A stretch of DNA of 64,000 nucleotides from Catellatospora vulcania. GTDB lineage: Bacteria; Actinomycetota; Actinomycetes; Mycobacteriales; Micromonosporaceae. Under the pieces are notes generated by a model. It was not told the DNA's origin, made no database searches, and worked only from the letters and a program-made list of their open reading frames with translations. A program made the position numbers and the translations under genes. The stretch's first letter is position 1, and each line of letters starts with the position of its first letter. Positions 48,627-58,089 of this stretch are shown in pieces. The DNA lies in NCBI RefSeq assembly GCF_009720385.1, contig NZ_WARX01000017.1, positions 62,001-126,000 on the forward strand. The letters run 5' to 3'.

Positions 48627-49544
48627 ATGCACGTGATCGTCGGCGCGGGACCCGTCGGCTCCGCCACCGCACTGCTGCTCGCCGAGCGCGGCGAGCAGGT
48701 CCGGATCATCACCCGCCGCGGCACCGGCCCGCAGGCGCCCGGCATCGAGCTGGTCGCCGCCGACGCCGCCGACCCGGCCCGGCTCGCGGAGCTGGCCGAG
48801 GGCGCCACGGCTCTCTACAACTGCGCGAACCCGGCCTACCACCGCTGGCTGACCGACTGGCCGCCGCTGGCCGCAGCGCTGCTGCACGCCGCCGAGGCCT
48901 CCGGCGCGGTGCTGGTGACCATGAGCAACCTGTACGGATACGGCCCCGTCGACGGCCCGATCACCCACCAGACCCCGCTCGCCGCCACCCACCCCAAGCT
49001 CGCGATGCGCGTACGCATGTGGGAGGACGCGCTGGCCGCGCACCGGGCCGGCCGGCTGCGCGCCACCGAGGCCCGCGCCAGCGACTTCGCCGGCCCCGGC
49101 TCCTACGGGGTGCTGAACGAGATGGCGCTGTCGCGCACCGCGAAGGGCGGCACCGCGTACGTCATGGGCGACCCGGACGCCCCGCACAGCTGGACGTCGA
49201 TCGCCGACGTCGCCCGCACCCTGGTCGCGCTCGCCACCGACGAGCGGGCCTGGGGCCAGGCGTGGCTGGTGCCCACCGCGCCCGCCGTCTCCATCCGCGA
49301 GGCGGCGCAGCGCGCGAACGAGCTGGTCGGCCTGCCCGCGCCCAGGGTCGTCCGGGTGCCCTACCCGGTGTTGTGGACCGCGGGTCTGTTCTCGACCATG
49401 CTCAAGGAGATGCGCACTACGCACTACCAGTTCGCCGCGCCGTTCGTGCTGGACAGCTCACACACCGAGCAGGTGCTCGGCCTCAAGCCCACGCCGCTGG
49501 ACGACGTGCTCGCCGAGACCGCGGCGACGTACCGCGACGCCTGA
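48627..49544 (+). CDS. NAD-dependent epimerase/dehydratase-like (SDR) protein
   Basis: 305 residues from ATG 48627, after GGGGAGACTGAG. The nucleotide site is VIVGAGPVGSATALLLAERGEQV. The usual SDR YxxxK is not evident in order, so it may be an atypical extended SDR; MSNLYGYG has the Ser/Tyr environment. The C-terminal part is like isoflavone-reductase-type atypical enzymes. Controlled by the divergent TetR gene, judging by the operators. Substrate unknown. Confidence 0.8.
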   Translation: MHVIVGAGPVGSATALLLAERGEQVRIITRRGTGPQAPGIELVAADAADPARLAELAEGATALYNCANPAYHRWLTDWPPLAAALLHAAEASGAVLVTMSNLYGYGPVDGPITHQTPLAATHPKLAMRVRMWEDALAAHRAGRLRATEARASDFAGPGSYGVLNEMALSRTAKGGTAYVMGDPDAPHSWTSIADVARTLVALATDERAWGQAWLVPTAPAVSIREAAQRANELVGLPAPRVVRVPYPVLWTAGLFSTMLKEMRTTHYQFAAPFVLDSSHTEQVLGLKPTPLDDVLAETAATYRDA

Positions 49545-49556
49545 CCGGCACGCGGC

Positions 49557-51380
49557 TCAGCCGAGTGAGTCGGGTGGCGGGGTCGGCCCACCACCTGGTC
49601 CGCCGCCCGACGGGGCGGCGGACCGCAGCCCCGGCAGGGGTGTTCCCGCTTCACCACCGTCCGAAGGCGGCCGTTGCCGGTCGGCACCACCACCACCAGC
49701 GCCGTCCGAGGTCGGCTGGACCGTGACAGCGGCGTCACCACCGCCGTCCGAAACCGGCGCGGCGGGAACGGGCGGCACCGGGACCTGCGCGGGAATGGGC
49801 GGCACCGGAACCTGCGCGGGAATGGGCGGCACCGGAACCTGCGCGGGAACGGGCCACACCGGGACCGGGAACGGCATGTCCGGCAGAGCGGGCCGGGCGA
49901 GGGCGGCGTGGACGATCACCCCCGTCAGGGCGAGCACGAAGACGGCCGCCGAGGCCAGCGCGACCGTCCGGTAGTTCGTCGTCGCGCCGGAGCCCCACAC
50001 CACGTACGGCAGGTAGACCGCCAGACCCGCCAGGATCGCCAGGCGGAGGTGCTGCAGCCGCAGCACCCGTCGCGCCGCGCCGATCGGGATGACCACCAAC
50101 GGAACGATCAGCACTGCCACCGCGCCGGCTGCCAGCAGGAGTCCGGCCAGCGCCGTCGAGCCCTCGGCCCGGGGTTGTCCGGTGCCGCCGTCCCCGGGCC
50201 ACACGAGAAACGTCCAGTCCAGCGCGACCAGCGGGCTCATCGCCAATAGGCAGGGTCCCAGCGCCGCGATCAGGCCCGCCGTCAGCGCGCTGCGCTGCGC
50301 GCCGGAGCGCTGCAGGCCCACGACGGTCGCGGCGGTCAGGAACCACAGCGTCGCCAGGAACAGCCACGCCAGCTCAGCCCAGATGCGGTCGAACCAATGG
50401 TGTACCGGTAGCAGCCCGTCAGGCAGTGGCGCGGCCGGGTCCGCCCCGTCGCCGATCCGGGTCCACGCCCCGGTCACGTCCCGCACCACCACGCCGTCGT
50501 GGCCGTTGGCCGCCGCGACCACGTGACCGCCGTCGGGCAGCGCCACGACCACCACCTCGTACGACATCACGCCCGGCGACCCGAACAGGCTGCTGTGCTC
50601 ACGGGCCAGCAGGTCGCGGGTGCGGTCGGGCAGCTCCCAGGCGACCGTCCAGGTCAGCCCGCGGTCGCCGGACTCTTCGATGCGCAGGTGACCGGACACC
50701 GCCCGGTAGCAGAACGACCGGTCGGGCAGGCACTGCTCCCGGTCCGAACGCGAAAGATCGGGGTGATACTGCCGCTGGCCGTACCGCTCGAAGGTGCGCC
50801 CGCCGTCCGTGCTCGCCAGGTAACCGCGGTCTGCCGCGACGACCAGCCGCTGCTGCTCGTCGACCGCGGCGCGGACCGAGGTCCCGGTCTGATCGGCCGA
50901 GGTGGCGGCGACGCCGAGCAGGGCCAGCGGCAGCACCACGCCGATGCGCACCGCCCGGGTCAGCCGGGTCGGGGCGGGGCGGGTGCGGGCGTGCCGCCAC
51001 ACCGCGAGCGTGCCGAGCAGCACGGGCAGCGCCAGCAGATCGGTCAGGTCGGCCCGGACCGTCGACGGACCGGCCACGACGGTCCACAGGTCCGAGGCGG
51101 CGGCCGCGGCCGTACCGCTCGATTTGACGACGGCGAAGCCGACGCCGACCGCGACCGTCGCTCCGGCCGCGACCAGGCGTTGCGGCAGCCGAGGCGCGCC
51201 CAGGGTGACCAGCAGCGCGAGCAGCGGCGGTGCGACCAGCAGCCCGGCCACGTCGCTGAGCTTGCCGGTCACCACACCCGGCCAGGCGGCCTTGAGCACA
51301 TGGTCGTTGACCAGCAGCACCGCGAGCGCCAGCAGCGACACCGGGTGGGCGAGCCAGGCGAGCGAGATCCGTGCGGTCAT
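49557..51380 (-). CDS. Multi-pass membrane protein with Asp-box repeats and Pro-rich tail
   Basis: 607 residues. Around five membrane helices at about 12-32, 40-75, 80-100, 115-130 and 145-162 are followed by an external segment (about 165-345) with two Asp-box-like sequences (STDGGRTFE, ESGDRGLTWT) of sialidase-type propellers, then a further set of helices (about 350-505). The tail (about 515-607) is Pro/Gly-rich and includes three near-exact PAQVPVPPI repeats (49764-49844). I recognise no named family. It is transcribed with the gene at 51433-52419 upstream. Confidence 0.65.
   Translation of the reverse strand: MTARISLAWLAHPVSLLALAVLLVNDHVLKAAWPGVVTGKLSDVAGLLVAPPLLALLVTLGAPRLPQRLVAAGATVAVGVGFAVVKSSGTAAAAASDLWTVVAGPSTVRADLTDLLALPVLLGTLAVWRHARTRPAPTRLTRAVRIGVVLPLALLGVAATSADQTGTSVRAAVDEQQRLVVAADRGYLASTDGGRTFERYGQRQYHPDLSRSDREQCLPDRSFCYRAVSGHLRIEESGDRGLTWTVAWELPDRTRDLLAREHSSLFGSPGVMSYEVVVVALPDGGHVVAAANGHDGVVVRDVTGAWTRIGDGADPAAPLPDGLLPVHHWFDRIWAELAWLFLATLWFLTAATVVGLQRSGAQRSALTAGLIAALGPCLLAMSPLVALDWTFLVWPGDGGTGQPRAEGSTALAGLLLAAGAVAVLIVPLVVIPIGAARRVLRLQHLRLAILAGLAVYLPYVVWGSGATTNYRTVALASAAVFVLALTGVIVHAALARPALPDMPFPVPVWPVPAQVPVPPIPAQVPVPPIPAQVPVPPVPAAPVSDGGGDAAVTVQPTSDGAGGGGADRQRPPSDGGEAGTPLPGLRSAAPSGGGPGGGPTPPPDSLG
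49764..49844. repeat. 27-base tandem repeat, three copies, inside the membrane-protein gene
   Basis: Units 49764-49790, 49791-49817 and 49818-49844; the last two are identical and the first differs at two bases; a partial fourth follows. Each encodes nine residues (PAQVPVPPI on the minus strand), so copy changes keep the frame. Confidence 0.92.
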
Positions 51381-51432
51381 CCCGGCAGGGTCGCACCCGG
51401 GCGCAAGGCTCCCGGATGCGACCTGGCAGCGG

Positions 51433-52419
51433 CTACGCCAGCTTCGCGCGGGCCTCCGCGGCGCGGGCCTCCAGGGTGGCCCACGCGGCGTCCAGCGCGG
51501 CCAGTTCGTCGGCGTGGTCCTCGGTGAACGCCGCCAGCTCGCCCTGCACCAGGCTCATCGCGCCGGTCCAGGCCGGGGTGCGGCAGGTGCTGTCGGCCTT
51601 CACCGCCTCCTGCTGGTACGCCTTCGCGTGCGGCATCAGCGAGGACTCGGGGCGCAGCGGCACACCCTCGTCGTCCTGGAACTTCTTGCTCACCGCCGCG
51701 TACAGCTCGCCGACCGTGTGCACGGGGTAGCCGAGCTTGGCCATGCACGAGGAGTAGAACTCCATCCGCGACGTGACCTCGACGTCCGCGCCGATCCGGC
51801 GCAGCATGTCGAGGAACTCGGCGTCCAGGTCGCCGCTGACGGCGGGGGTGGTCTCCTCGGTCTGCCCCTCGATCGGGGGCTCGCACATCAGCGCGGTGTC
51901 GTCGTAGAGCCGGCGCTTGGACGCGGACAGCTTCTTGTACGACGGGTCCCTGGGCCGCTCCGCGGCCGCCGACTCCTCCGCCACGGTCTGCGGGATCAGC
52001 GTGAGGGCGTCCTCGGCGCCGGGGTCGACGACCGCGGACACCTCGGTCGGCAGCAGCAGCCGGGACTTGTCCGAGAACGGGTCGGCGAACGGGGCCAGCG
52101 TGTACTTGAAGCCGGACGACTTCATGCACTCGCGTACCGGCTCCTCGCGGGCCACGTGGGTGATCACCAGCGCGGCGGTGCGCTGGGCGGGGGTGCCCTG
52201 GATGCGCTCGTACAGCGCGCGCAGGTCGGCGGCGACAGCAGTGGCCTGCTCCGCCCCCAGCGACGGCCGGTGCGCCGCGGCCGCGCAGGTGACCAGCGCC
52301 AGCACGGCGAGCCCGCCGGCGATCGCCGCGTTCACCCGCCTGCCGCGGGGGTCGGTGGGGCGCTTGGACGAGGCCCGGCGAGGGGCGCGCGAAAGGTCCG
52401 GGGAAGGGTGAGCAGTCAT
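51433..52419 (-). CDS. Hypothetical protein with N-terminal membrane segment
   Basis: 328 residues from ATG 52419. A basic N-terminus precedes a hydrophobic helix (about 30-50). The rest is helical and charged, with four to five scattered cysteines (RECMKSSGF, LMCEPP, SSCMAKLGYP, STCRTP) spaced to allow disulfides outside the cell. I recognise no family. Likely anchored or secreted. A candidate promoter TACGGT lies about 105 bases upstream. Confidence 0.6.
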   Translation of the reverse strand: MTAHPSPDLSRAPRRASSKRPTDPRGRRVNAAIAGGLAVLALVTCAAAAHRPSLGAEQATAVAADLRALYERIQGTPAQRTAALVITHVAREEPVRECMKSSGFKYTLAPFADPFSDKSRLLLPTEVSAVVDPGAEDALTLIPQTVAEESAAAERPRDPSYKKLSASKRRLYDDTALMCEPPIEGQTEETTPAVSGDLDAEFLDMLRRIGADVEVTSRMEFYSSCMAKLGYPVHTVGELYAAVSKKFQDDEGVPLRPESSLMPHAKAYQQEAVKADSTCRTPAWTGAMSLVQGELAAFTEDHADELAALDAAWATLEARAAEARAKLA

Positions 52420-52695
52420 CGTGAAGTCCTCGTGGCGTCGCGGCGCAGAGCGGGCCCGTGCGGGGTCGTGGCCCGCGCGGCACGAGATCGTCTCGCGACG
52501 GCGCGGCGGGCGGTCTCACCGTAGTCGTTAACAAATGCGCGCGGCGTCCGCCTGTACGGCGGAGGGGGTCCCCGGATCGTCTGGTCCCGGCTCGCCCGGC
52601 GAGGCAGAAATGGTGAGGAGAATCCGACAGAGCTGTTCCACCGGGCCGGTGCCGTACGGCACCTCGCGCGCGACCGCGTCGGGGCGGCCCCGCCG
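52420..52695. other. 276-base gap without a supported gene
   Basis: It contains the leader of the gene at 51433-52419, with TTGTTA and TACGGT boxes (near 52537-52520 on the minus strand) as a possible promoter. Nothing else is recognised. Confidence 0.4.
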
Positions 52696-53229
52696 TCAGC
52701 GGGCGATCGCCGCGGCCAGCCCGGTCAGGTCGGCATCCGCGCCGACCAGCAGCGTGGTGGTGTTGCCCGCGGTCCGGGCCAGCGCGGTCTGCCCGTCCGG
52801 CCCGCGGAAGCGCTGCCAGGTCACCGTGCCGACCACGGTCTCGCCGTCGGCCTGCGCCTTGCCGTCCAGCTCGTCCTTGACCAGGACGTCCAGCGCGGCG
52901 CGGGACTGCACGAGCCGCGCCCCGTGGTTGTCGGGGTCGAGGTAGCCGATGCGCAGCACGCCCGGCTCCCACTTCGCGGTCACGGTCTGCCAGCCCTCGG
53001 GAGCGGCCATCGGCAGCGGGGCGAACGAGGCCCGCCCGGCGCTCGCGATCGCGTTCGCCGGGTCGACCGTCACGGCGGTGTCCCAGCCGTAGAACAGCCG
53101 GTAGCCCAGCACCAGGAGCAGCACCGGGATCAGCAGCACGCCGAGGGACAGAGCCATGTCCTTCGGGGTGCGGCCGCCCGACGCCGGCACGGACGCCTGC
53201 TCGGTCTCGTCGGTCTCCACGCTGCTCAC
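52696..53229 (-). CDS. DUF4245 membrane-anchored protein
   Basis: 177 residues from GTG 53229, chosen over 53259 because CAAGAT lies six bases upstream and the N-terminus then starts VSSVETDE. One membrane helix (about 25-45) is followed by an outer DUF4245 domain (about 60-177; PEGWQTVTAKWEPGVLRIGYLDP). This actinobacterial family has no known function. It diverges from glpX, as in many actinomycetes. Confidence 0.82.
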   Translation of the reverse strand: MSSVETDETEQASVPASGGRTPKDMALSLGVLLIPVLLLVLGYRLFYGWDTAVTVDPANAIASAGRASFAPLPMAAPEGWQTVTAKWEPGVLRIGYLDPDNHGARLVQSRAALDVLVKDELDGKAQADGETVVGTVTWQRFRGPDGQTALARTAGNTTTLLVGADADLTGLAAAIAR

Positions 53230-53290
53230 CCCACCATCTTGACCGATGTCACAGGTCACACCGTCACGAGGTCACCGCAACGCAACATCC

Positions 53291-53304
53291 CGAACGTACG
53301 TTCA
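53291..53304 (+). promoter_or_regulatory. TGAACG-family operator-like site upstream of glpX
   Basis: CGAACGTACGTTCA matches TGAACG-N2-CGTTCA at 11 of 12 arm positions. It lies 48-61 bases before the glpX ATG and between the divergent DUF4245 and glpX genes. Confidence 0.4.
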
Positions 53305-53351
53305 GCCTGGGGCATGACAGGATCACTTAAGCCGATCGTAGGAGGAGCAGC

Positions 53352-54350
53352 ATGGCGACCCGTACTCCGCAGGATCTCGACCGGAACCTGGCACTCGACC
53401 TCGTCCGGGTGACCGAGGCGGCGGCCATGGCCGCGGGCCGCTGGGTCGGCCGGGGCGACAAGGAGGGCGGCGACGGCGCGGCGGTGGACGCCATGCGCAA
53501 GCTGATCAACTCGCTGCCCATGGCCGGCACCGTGGTCATCGGCGAGGGCGAGAAGGACAACGCCCCGATGCTGTTCAACGGCGAGCGGGTCGGCGACGGC
53601 ACCGGCCCCGAGGTCGACGTCGCGGTGGACCCGATCGACGGCACCACGCTGATGAGCAAGGGCATGCCGAACGCGCTGGCCGTGCTGGCCGTCGCCGAGC
53701 GCGGCGCGATGTTCGACCCGAGCGCCGTCTTCTACATGGAGAAGCTCGTCGTCGGACCCGAGGCGGCCGACGTGATCGACATCACCGCCGGCTGGACCGA
53801 GAACCTGCGCCGTATCGCCAAGGCCAAGCGGGTGCGCGTGTCCGACCTGACCGTCTGCATCCTGGACCGGCCCCGCCACGCCGACCTGATCCGCGAGGTA
53901 CGCGACGCGGGCGCCCGGATCAACTTCATCTCCGACGGCGACATCGCCGGCGCCATCTACGCCGCCCGCGAGAACTCCGAGGTCGACGTGCTGATGGGCA
54001 TCGGCGGCACGCCCGAGGGCATCACCGCCGCCTGTGCGCTCAAGTGCCTCGGCGGGGCGATGCAGGCCCGGCTCTGGCCGCAGGACGCCGCCGAGCGGGA
54101 GCGGGCCGTCGCCGCCGGGCACGACCTGGACCGCGTGCTCACCAACGACGACCTGGTCACCGGCGAGAACGTGTTCTTCGTGGCCACCGGCGTCACGTCC
54201 GGCGACCTGCTGCGCGGCGTGCGCTACCGGGACAACGGCGCGTACACCCAGTCGATCGTCATGCGGTCGAAGTCGGGCACGATCCGCGTCATCGACTCGT
54301 ACCACCGCCTGGAGAAGCTCGCCGGATACTCGGTGGTCGACTTCGCGTGA
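53352..54350 (+). CDS. glpX: Fructose-1,6-bisphosphatase, class II
   Basis: 332 residues from ATG 53352, after GGAGGAG. Class II motifs: [31 protein letters not shown] (metal glutamates), [23 protein letters not shown] and [11 protein letters not shown]. Converts fructose 1,6-bisphosphate to fructose 6-phosphate, the irreversible step of gluconeogenesis. It pairs logically with pckG at 37549-39384. Overlaps the next gene by four bases (GTGA). Confidence 0.96.
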   Translation: MATRTPQDLDRNLALDLVRVTEAAAMAAGRWVGRGDKEGGDGAAVDAMRKLINSLPMAGTVVIGEGEKDNAPMLFNGERVGDGTGPEVDVAVDPIDGTTLMSKGMPNALAVLAVAERGAMFDPSAVFYMEKLVVGPEAADVIDITAGWTENLRRIAKAKRVRVSDLTVCILDRPRHADLIREVRDAGARINFISDGDIAGAIYAARENSEVDVLMGIGGTPEGITAACALKCLGGAMQARLWPQDAAERERAVAAGHDLDRVLTNDDLVTGENVFFVATGVTSGDLLRGVRYRDNGAYTQSIVMRSKSGTIRVIDSYHRLEKLAGYSVVDFA

Positions 54351-55291
54351 GCACGTACACCGAGGTCCGGCCGACCCTCGGGCCCGGCCGGACCGCCGGT
54401 GTCGCGCTGTCCGTGCTCGGCGGCAGCTGCCTGGCCCTGCAGTCGCGGATCAACGGCGAGCTCGGCCACCAGCTCGGCGACGGCATCGCGGCCGCCACGG
54501 TCTCGTTCGGCGTCGGCCTCGTGGTGATGCTGCTGGCCCTGCCGTGGATGCACCGCAACACCCGCCGCATCGTGCACGCGCTGCGCTCCGGGCAGCTGCG
54601 CTGGTGGCAGTGCATCGGCGGGGCCTGCGGCGCGTTCCTGGTCACCACCCAGGGGCTCACCGTGCCCTGGCTGGGCGTCTCGATCTTCATCGTGGCGCTG
54701 GTCGCCGGGCAGTCCGCGTCCAGCCTGGCCATGGACCGGCTCGGCGTCGGCCCCGGCGGCACCCGCCTGATCACCCGGAACCGGGCGATCGGGGCGGTGC
54801 TGTGCGTGGTGGCCGTGGTCATCGCGGTCGGCGACAGTTTCGGCGACCCGCGCTCGCTCGGCTTCGCCGCACTGCCGCTGCTGGCCGGCATCGGCGTGGC
54901 CTGGCAGCAGGGCGTGAACGGGCGGGTGGCGCTGGCCGCGACCTCCCCGTGGCCCGCGACCCTGCTGAACTTCGCGGTGGGCACGGTCGCGCTGCTGGTC
55001 GCGCTCGGCGTCGAGACGGCGGTACGCGGCGGCGGCCCGCCGGGCGCGTTCCCCGCCGAACCCTGGCTCTACGTCGGCGGCCCGCTCGGCATCGTCTTCA
55101 TCGCCATCTCGGCCGCCGTGGTGCACCGCATCGGCGTGCTGCTGCTCGGCCTCGGCATGATCGCCGGCCAGATCCTCGGCGCCCTGACCATCGACGCCGT
55201 CCTACCCGGCCCCGCCGGCCGCCCCGACCTGCTCACCCTCACCGGCGCCGCCCTGACCCTCCTCGCCGTCCGCATCGCCTCCCGCGGCTGA
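54347..55291 (+). CDS. DMT-family membrane transporter, YdcZ-like
   Basis: 314 residues, GTG start overlapping the glpX stop (GTGA), so co-translated. About ten membrane helices in two similar halves: the first half has [38 protein letters not shown], the second [37 protein letters not shown]. These repeated sequences are typical of duplicated YdcZ (DUF606) proteins. Substrate unknown. Confidence 0.87.
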   Translation: MSTYTEVRPTLGPGRTAGVALSVLGGSCLALQSRINGELGHQLGDGIAAATVSFGVGLVVMLLALPWMHRNTRRIVHALRSGQLRWWQCIGGACGAFLVTTQGLTVPWLGVSIFIVALVAGQSASSLAMDRLGVGPGGTRLITRNRAIGAVLCVVAVVIAVGDSFGDPRSLGFAALPLLAGIGVAWQQGVNGRVALAATSPWPATLLNFAVGTVALLVALGVETAVRGGGPPGAFPAEPWLYVGGPLGIVFIAISAAVVHRIGVLLLGLGMIAGQILGALTIDAVLPGPAGRPDLLTLTGAALTLLAVRIASRG

Positions 55292-55342
55292 CGCCCCACC
55301 ATCCCGCCCGTCCTCGCGCCCTGCCGGGCGCGCCCCCATCTG

Positions 55343-55407
55343 CCGCAACTCTTAAAGAGTCGCGGCTTCCGGCAGCGTCGATGGCCGCGACTCTTTAAGA
55401 GTTGCGG
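55343..55407. repeat. GCAACTCTTAAAGAGTCGCG palindrome, copy 3
   Basis: Perfect 24-base arms (55343-55366 and 55384-55407) with a 17-base loop, between the convergent YdcZ-like and xseB genes. Its arms match the copies at 14584 and 17061 but the loop differs. Confidence 0.92.
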
Positions 55408-55464
55408 CCGAGGGCGGCGGCCGGGCGGCGGGGCGAGGCGGGCGGGGCGGGCGGGGCGGTGGGG

Positions 55465-55707
55465 TCAGGGGGCGGCGGCGTCGAGTTTGGCTTTGGCGCC
55501 GTCGAGCCAGCGCTGGCAGACGGCGGCCAGGTGCTCGCCGCGCTCCCAGAGGGCGAGGGACTCCTCCAGGGTGCCGCCGCCGGACTCCAGTTTCTGCACC
55601 ACCTCGGCGAGCTCGCCGCGCGCCTGCTCGTAGGACAGCTTCTCCTCGGCCACCGCCTCGGTGCCCTTGCCCTTGTCGTCGGCCGCAGCCTCGGTGCGCT
55701 TGCTCAT
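55465..55707 (-). CDS. xseB: Exodeoxyribonuclease VII small subunit
   Basis: 80 residues after GAGGAGAAGGC. The core [53 protein letters not shown] is the two-helix XseB domain. It binds XseA to make the single-strand-specific exonuclease VII. The N-terminal 22 residues are a charged extension. Located 91 bases after xseA. Confidence 0.94.
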   Translation of the reverse strand: MSKRTEAAADDKGKGTEAVAEEKLSYEQARGELAEVVQKLESGGGTLEESLALWERGEHLAAVCQRWLDGAKAKLDAAAP

Positions 55708-55798
55708 GCCTTCTCCTCGCTGCGCTCGTCGGCAGCACCGCTTGTGGTCTGCTCGCTGTTTTCACCGGCGGCCGGTCTGCCGCGCCCGGTCTGCCGGT

Positions 55799-57037
55799 TC
55801 ACTTCCGGTCCTCGCCGGTGTCGGTCACGGCGGCCGCCAGCTCGCCCTCCGCGAGGCGGAGCCGCAGCACGTCACCGGTCGACACCTCGCCCGCGGCGCG
55901 GACCACGTGGCCGTCGGCGCGCTGGACGATGGCGTACCCCCTGGTCAGGGTCGCCGCCGGAGACAACGCGCGCAGCCGGGCCAGGGTGTGCGTGAGGTCG
56001 CCCTCGGCCCGGTGCACCCGGTGCGTCAGCGCCCGCGCCGCGCGATCCCGCAGCGCCGCCACGTCGCTCGCCCTGTTCTCGATCATCTGGTACGGCTTGG
56101 CCAGCGCCGGCCTGCTGCGCAGGCTGTCCAGGCGCTGCTGCTCACGCTCGACGCGGTGCCGCATCGCCCGGTTGACCCGCCCCCGGGCCTGCCCGATCAG
56201 GCGGATCTCGTCACCCAGATCGGGGACCACCCGCTTGGCCGCGTCCGTCGGCGTCGACGCGCGTACGTCGGCCACCCAGTCGACCAGCGGAGTGTCCGGT
56301 TCATGCCCGATCGCGGAGATCACCGGCGTACGGCAGGCGAACACCGCCCGACACAGCGCCTCGTCGCTGAACGGCAGCAGGTCCTCGACCGCGCCGCCGC
56401 CACGGGCCATGATGATCACGTCCACGCTCTCGTCGGCGTCCAGCGACTGCAGCGCCCCGATGATCGAGGGGACCGCGGTCGGCCCCTGCACGGTGACGTT
56501 GACCACTCGGAAGTCCACGGCCGGCCAGCGGCGGCGGGCGTTGGTGAGCACGTCGCGCTCCGCGGCGCTGGCCCGTGCCGTGATCAGGCCGACCCGGCGG
56601 GGCAGGAACGGCAGCCGCCGCTTGCGCCGCGGGTCGAACAGCCCTTCGGCCTGCAGCAGCTTCTTCAGCTGCTCCAGGCGGGCCAGCAGCTCGCCCACGC
56701 CCACCTGGCGGATCTCGTCGGCACGCAGGCTCAGCGTGCCGCGCTGGGCGAACCACTCGGGCTTGGCGTGCAGGACCACCCGCGCACCCTCGCTGAGCTG
56801 CGGCGCACCGCTGTCCAGCACGTCCCGGCTGGCGGTCACCGTCAGGCTCAGGTCGGCGGACGGGTCGCGCAGGGTGAGGAACACCGTGGCCGACCCGGGA
56901 CGCCGGGAGAGCTGCGCCACCTGCCCGTCAACCCAGATCCAGCCCAGTCGCCCGATCCAGGCACTGATCTTCTGGCTGACCACTCTTACGGGCCACGGCT
57001 GCTCCGCCGAGCTCTGCTCCGTCACAGGGCTCACCAT
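55799..57037 (-). CDS. xseA: Exodeoxyribonuclease VII large subunit
   Basis: 412 residues from ATG 57037, with TACCGT six bases upstream (leaderless). N-terminal OB-fold (about 15-110: [33 protein letters not shown]), catalytic domain with [80 protein letters not shown], then a long coiled coil. Degrades single-stranded DNA to oligonucleotides in repair. It diverges from ispH with only 22 bases between the start codons. Confidence 0.95.
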   Translation of the reverse strand: MVSPVTEQSSAEQPWPVRVVSQKISAWIGRLGWIWVDGQVAQLSRRPGSATVFLTLRDPSADLSLTVTASRDVLDSGAPQLSEGARVVLHAKPEWFAQRGTLSLRADEIRQVGVGELLARLEQLKKLLQAEGLFDPRRKRRLPFLPRRVGLITARASAAERDVLTNARRRWPAVDFRVVNVTVQGPTAVPSIIGALQSLDADESVDVIIMARGGGAVEDLLPFSDEALCRAVFACRTPVISAIGHEPDTPLVDWVADVRASTPTDAAKRVVPDLGDEIRLIGQARGRVNRAMRHRVEREQQRLDSLRSRPALAKPYQMIENRASDVAALRDRAARALTHRVHRAEGDLTHTLARLRALSPAATLTRGYAIVQRADGHVVRAAGEVSTGDVLRLRLAEGELAAAVTDTGEDRK

Positions 57038-57043
57038 AGGCCG

Positions 57044-57053
57044 ACGGTACGAT
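57044..57053. promoter_or_regulatory. Overlapping divergent -10 boxes of xseA and ispH
   Basis: TACCGT (57049-57044, minus) and TACGAT (57048-57053, plus) overlap by two bases. Each is exactly six bases from its start codon, so both transcripts should begin at or next to the start codon, and each -35 region lies inside the other gene. Confidence 0.6.
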
Positions 57054-57059
57054 GGTCGG

Positions 57060-58028
57060 GTGATCGAGACTCCTCGCAAGCGTGTCCTGCTGGCCAAGCC
57101 CCGTGGTTACTGTGCCGGCGTGGACCGCGCCGTGCAGACCGTCGAGGAGGCGCTGAAGCTCTACGGCGCCCCCATCTACGTGCGCAAGGAGATCGTGCAC
57201 AACAAGCACGTCGTCACCACCCTGCAGGCCAAGGGCGCCATCTTCGTCGAGGAGAACGAGGAGGTCCCCGAGGGCTCCACGGTCATCTTCTCGGCGCACG
57301 GCGTCGCCCCGGTGGTGCACGACCAGGCGCGCGAGCGCAACCTCAAGGCGATCGACGCCACCTGCCCGCTGGTGACCAAGGTCCACCACGAGGCGAAGCG
57401 GTTCGCCGCGGACGACTACGACATCCTGCTCATCGGCCACGAGGGCCACGAGGAGGTCATCGGCACCTCCGGCGAGGCCCCCGAGCACATCCAGCTCGTC
57501 GACGGCCCCGGCGGCGTGGACGCGGTGACCGTGCGCGACCCGAGCAAGGTCGTCTGGCTGTCGCAGACCACGCTCAGCGTCGACGAGACCATGGAGACCG
57601 TGGCCAAGCTGAAGGAGAAGCTGCCGCTGCTGCAGTCGCCGCCCAGCGACGACATCTGCTACGCGACGCAGAACCGCCAGCAGGTGATGAAGCAGATCGC
57701 GCCCGACTGCGACGTGATCCTGGTGGTCGGCTCGCGCAACTCCTCGAACTCGGTGCGCATGGTCGAGGTCGCCGTGAACGCGGGCGCCCGCCAGGGCCAC
57801 CTGATCGACTTCGCGCACGAGATCGACCCGGCCTGGCTGGACGGCGCCACCACGGTCGGCCTGTCCTCCGGCGCGAGCGTCCCCGAGGAGCTGGTCACCG
57901 ACGTGCTGGCCCGCCTGGCCGAGCTGGGCTTCGCCGACGTCGAGGAGGTCGTCACGGTGCAGGAGCGCCTGATCTTCTCCCTGCCCCAGGAGCTCAAGCG
58001 CGACATGAAGGCCGCCGCCGCCTCCTGA
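57060..58028 (+). CDS. ispH: 4-hydroxy-3-methylbut-2-enyl diphosphate reductase
   Basis: 322 residues, GTG start with TACGAT six bases upstream. The three iron-sulfur cysteines are in [23 protein letters not shown] and [20 protein letters not shown] and GSRNSSNS bind the diphosphate. Last step of the MEP pathway, giving isopentenyl and dimethylallyl diphosphates that feed the cis-prenyltransferase at 40018. The longer open frame upstream is a shadow of xseA. Confidence 0.97.
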   Translation: MIETPRKRVLLAKPRGYCAGVDRAVQTVEEALKLYGAPIYVRKEIVHNKHVVTTLQAKGAIFVEENEEVPEGSTVIFSAHGVAPVVHDQARERNLKAIDATCPLVTKVHHEAKRFAADDYDILLIGHEGHEEVIGTSGEAPEHIQLVDGPGGVDAVTVRDPSKVVWLSQTTLSVDETMETVAKLKEKLPLLQSPPSDDICYATQNRQQVMKQIAPDCDVILVVGSRNSSNSVRMVEVAVNAGARQGHLIDFAHEIDPAWLDGATTVGLSSGASVPEELVTDVLARLAELGFADVEEVVTVQERLIFSLPQELKRDMKAAAAS

Positions 58029-58039
58029 CCCGTACGCAG

Positions 58040-58075
58040 AAAGGGCACCGCCACGTCGTGGCAGGTGCCCTTTTC
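58040..58075 (+). terminator. Hairpin terminator between ispH and the sigma-like gene
   Basis: Stem AAAGGGCACC (58040-58049) with GGTGCCCTTT (58064-58073), with an inner GCCAC/GTGGC stem, followed by TTC. It starts 12 bases after ispH and lies before the convergent gene end, so may act in both directions. Confidence 0.88.
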
Positions 58076-58089
58076 TGACGGCTGCCGGG

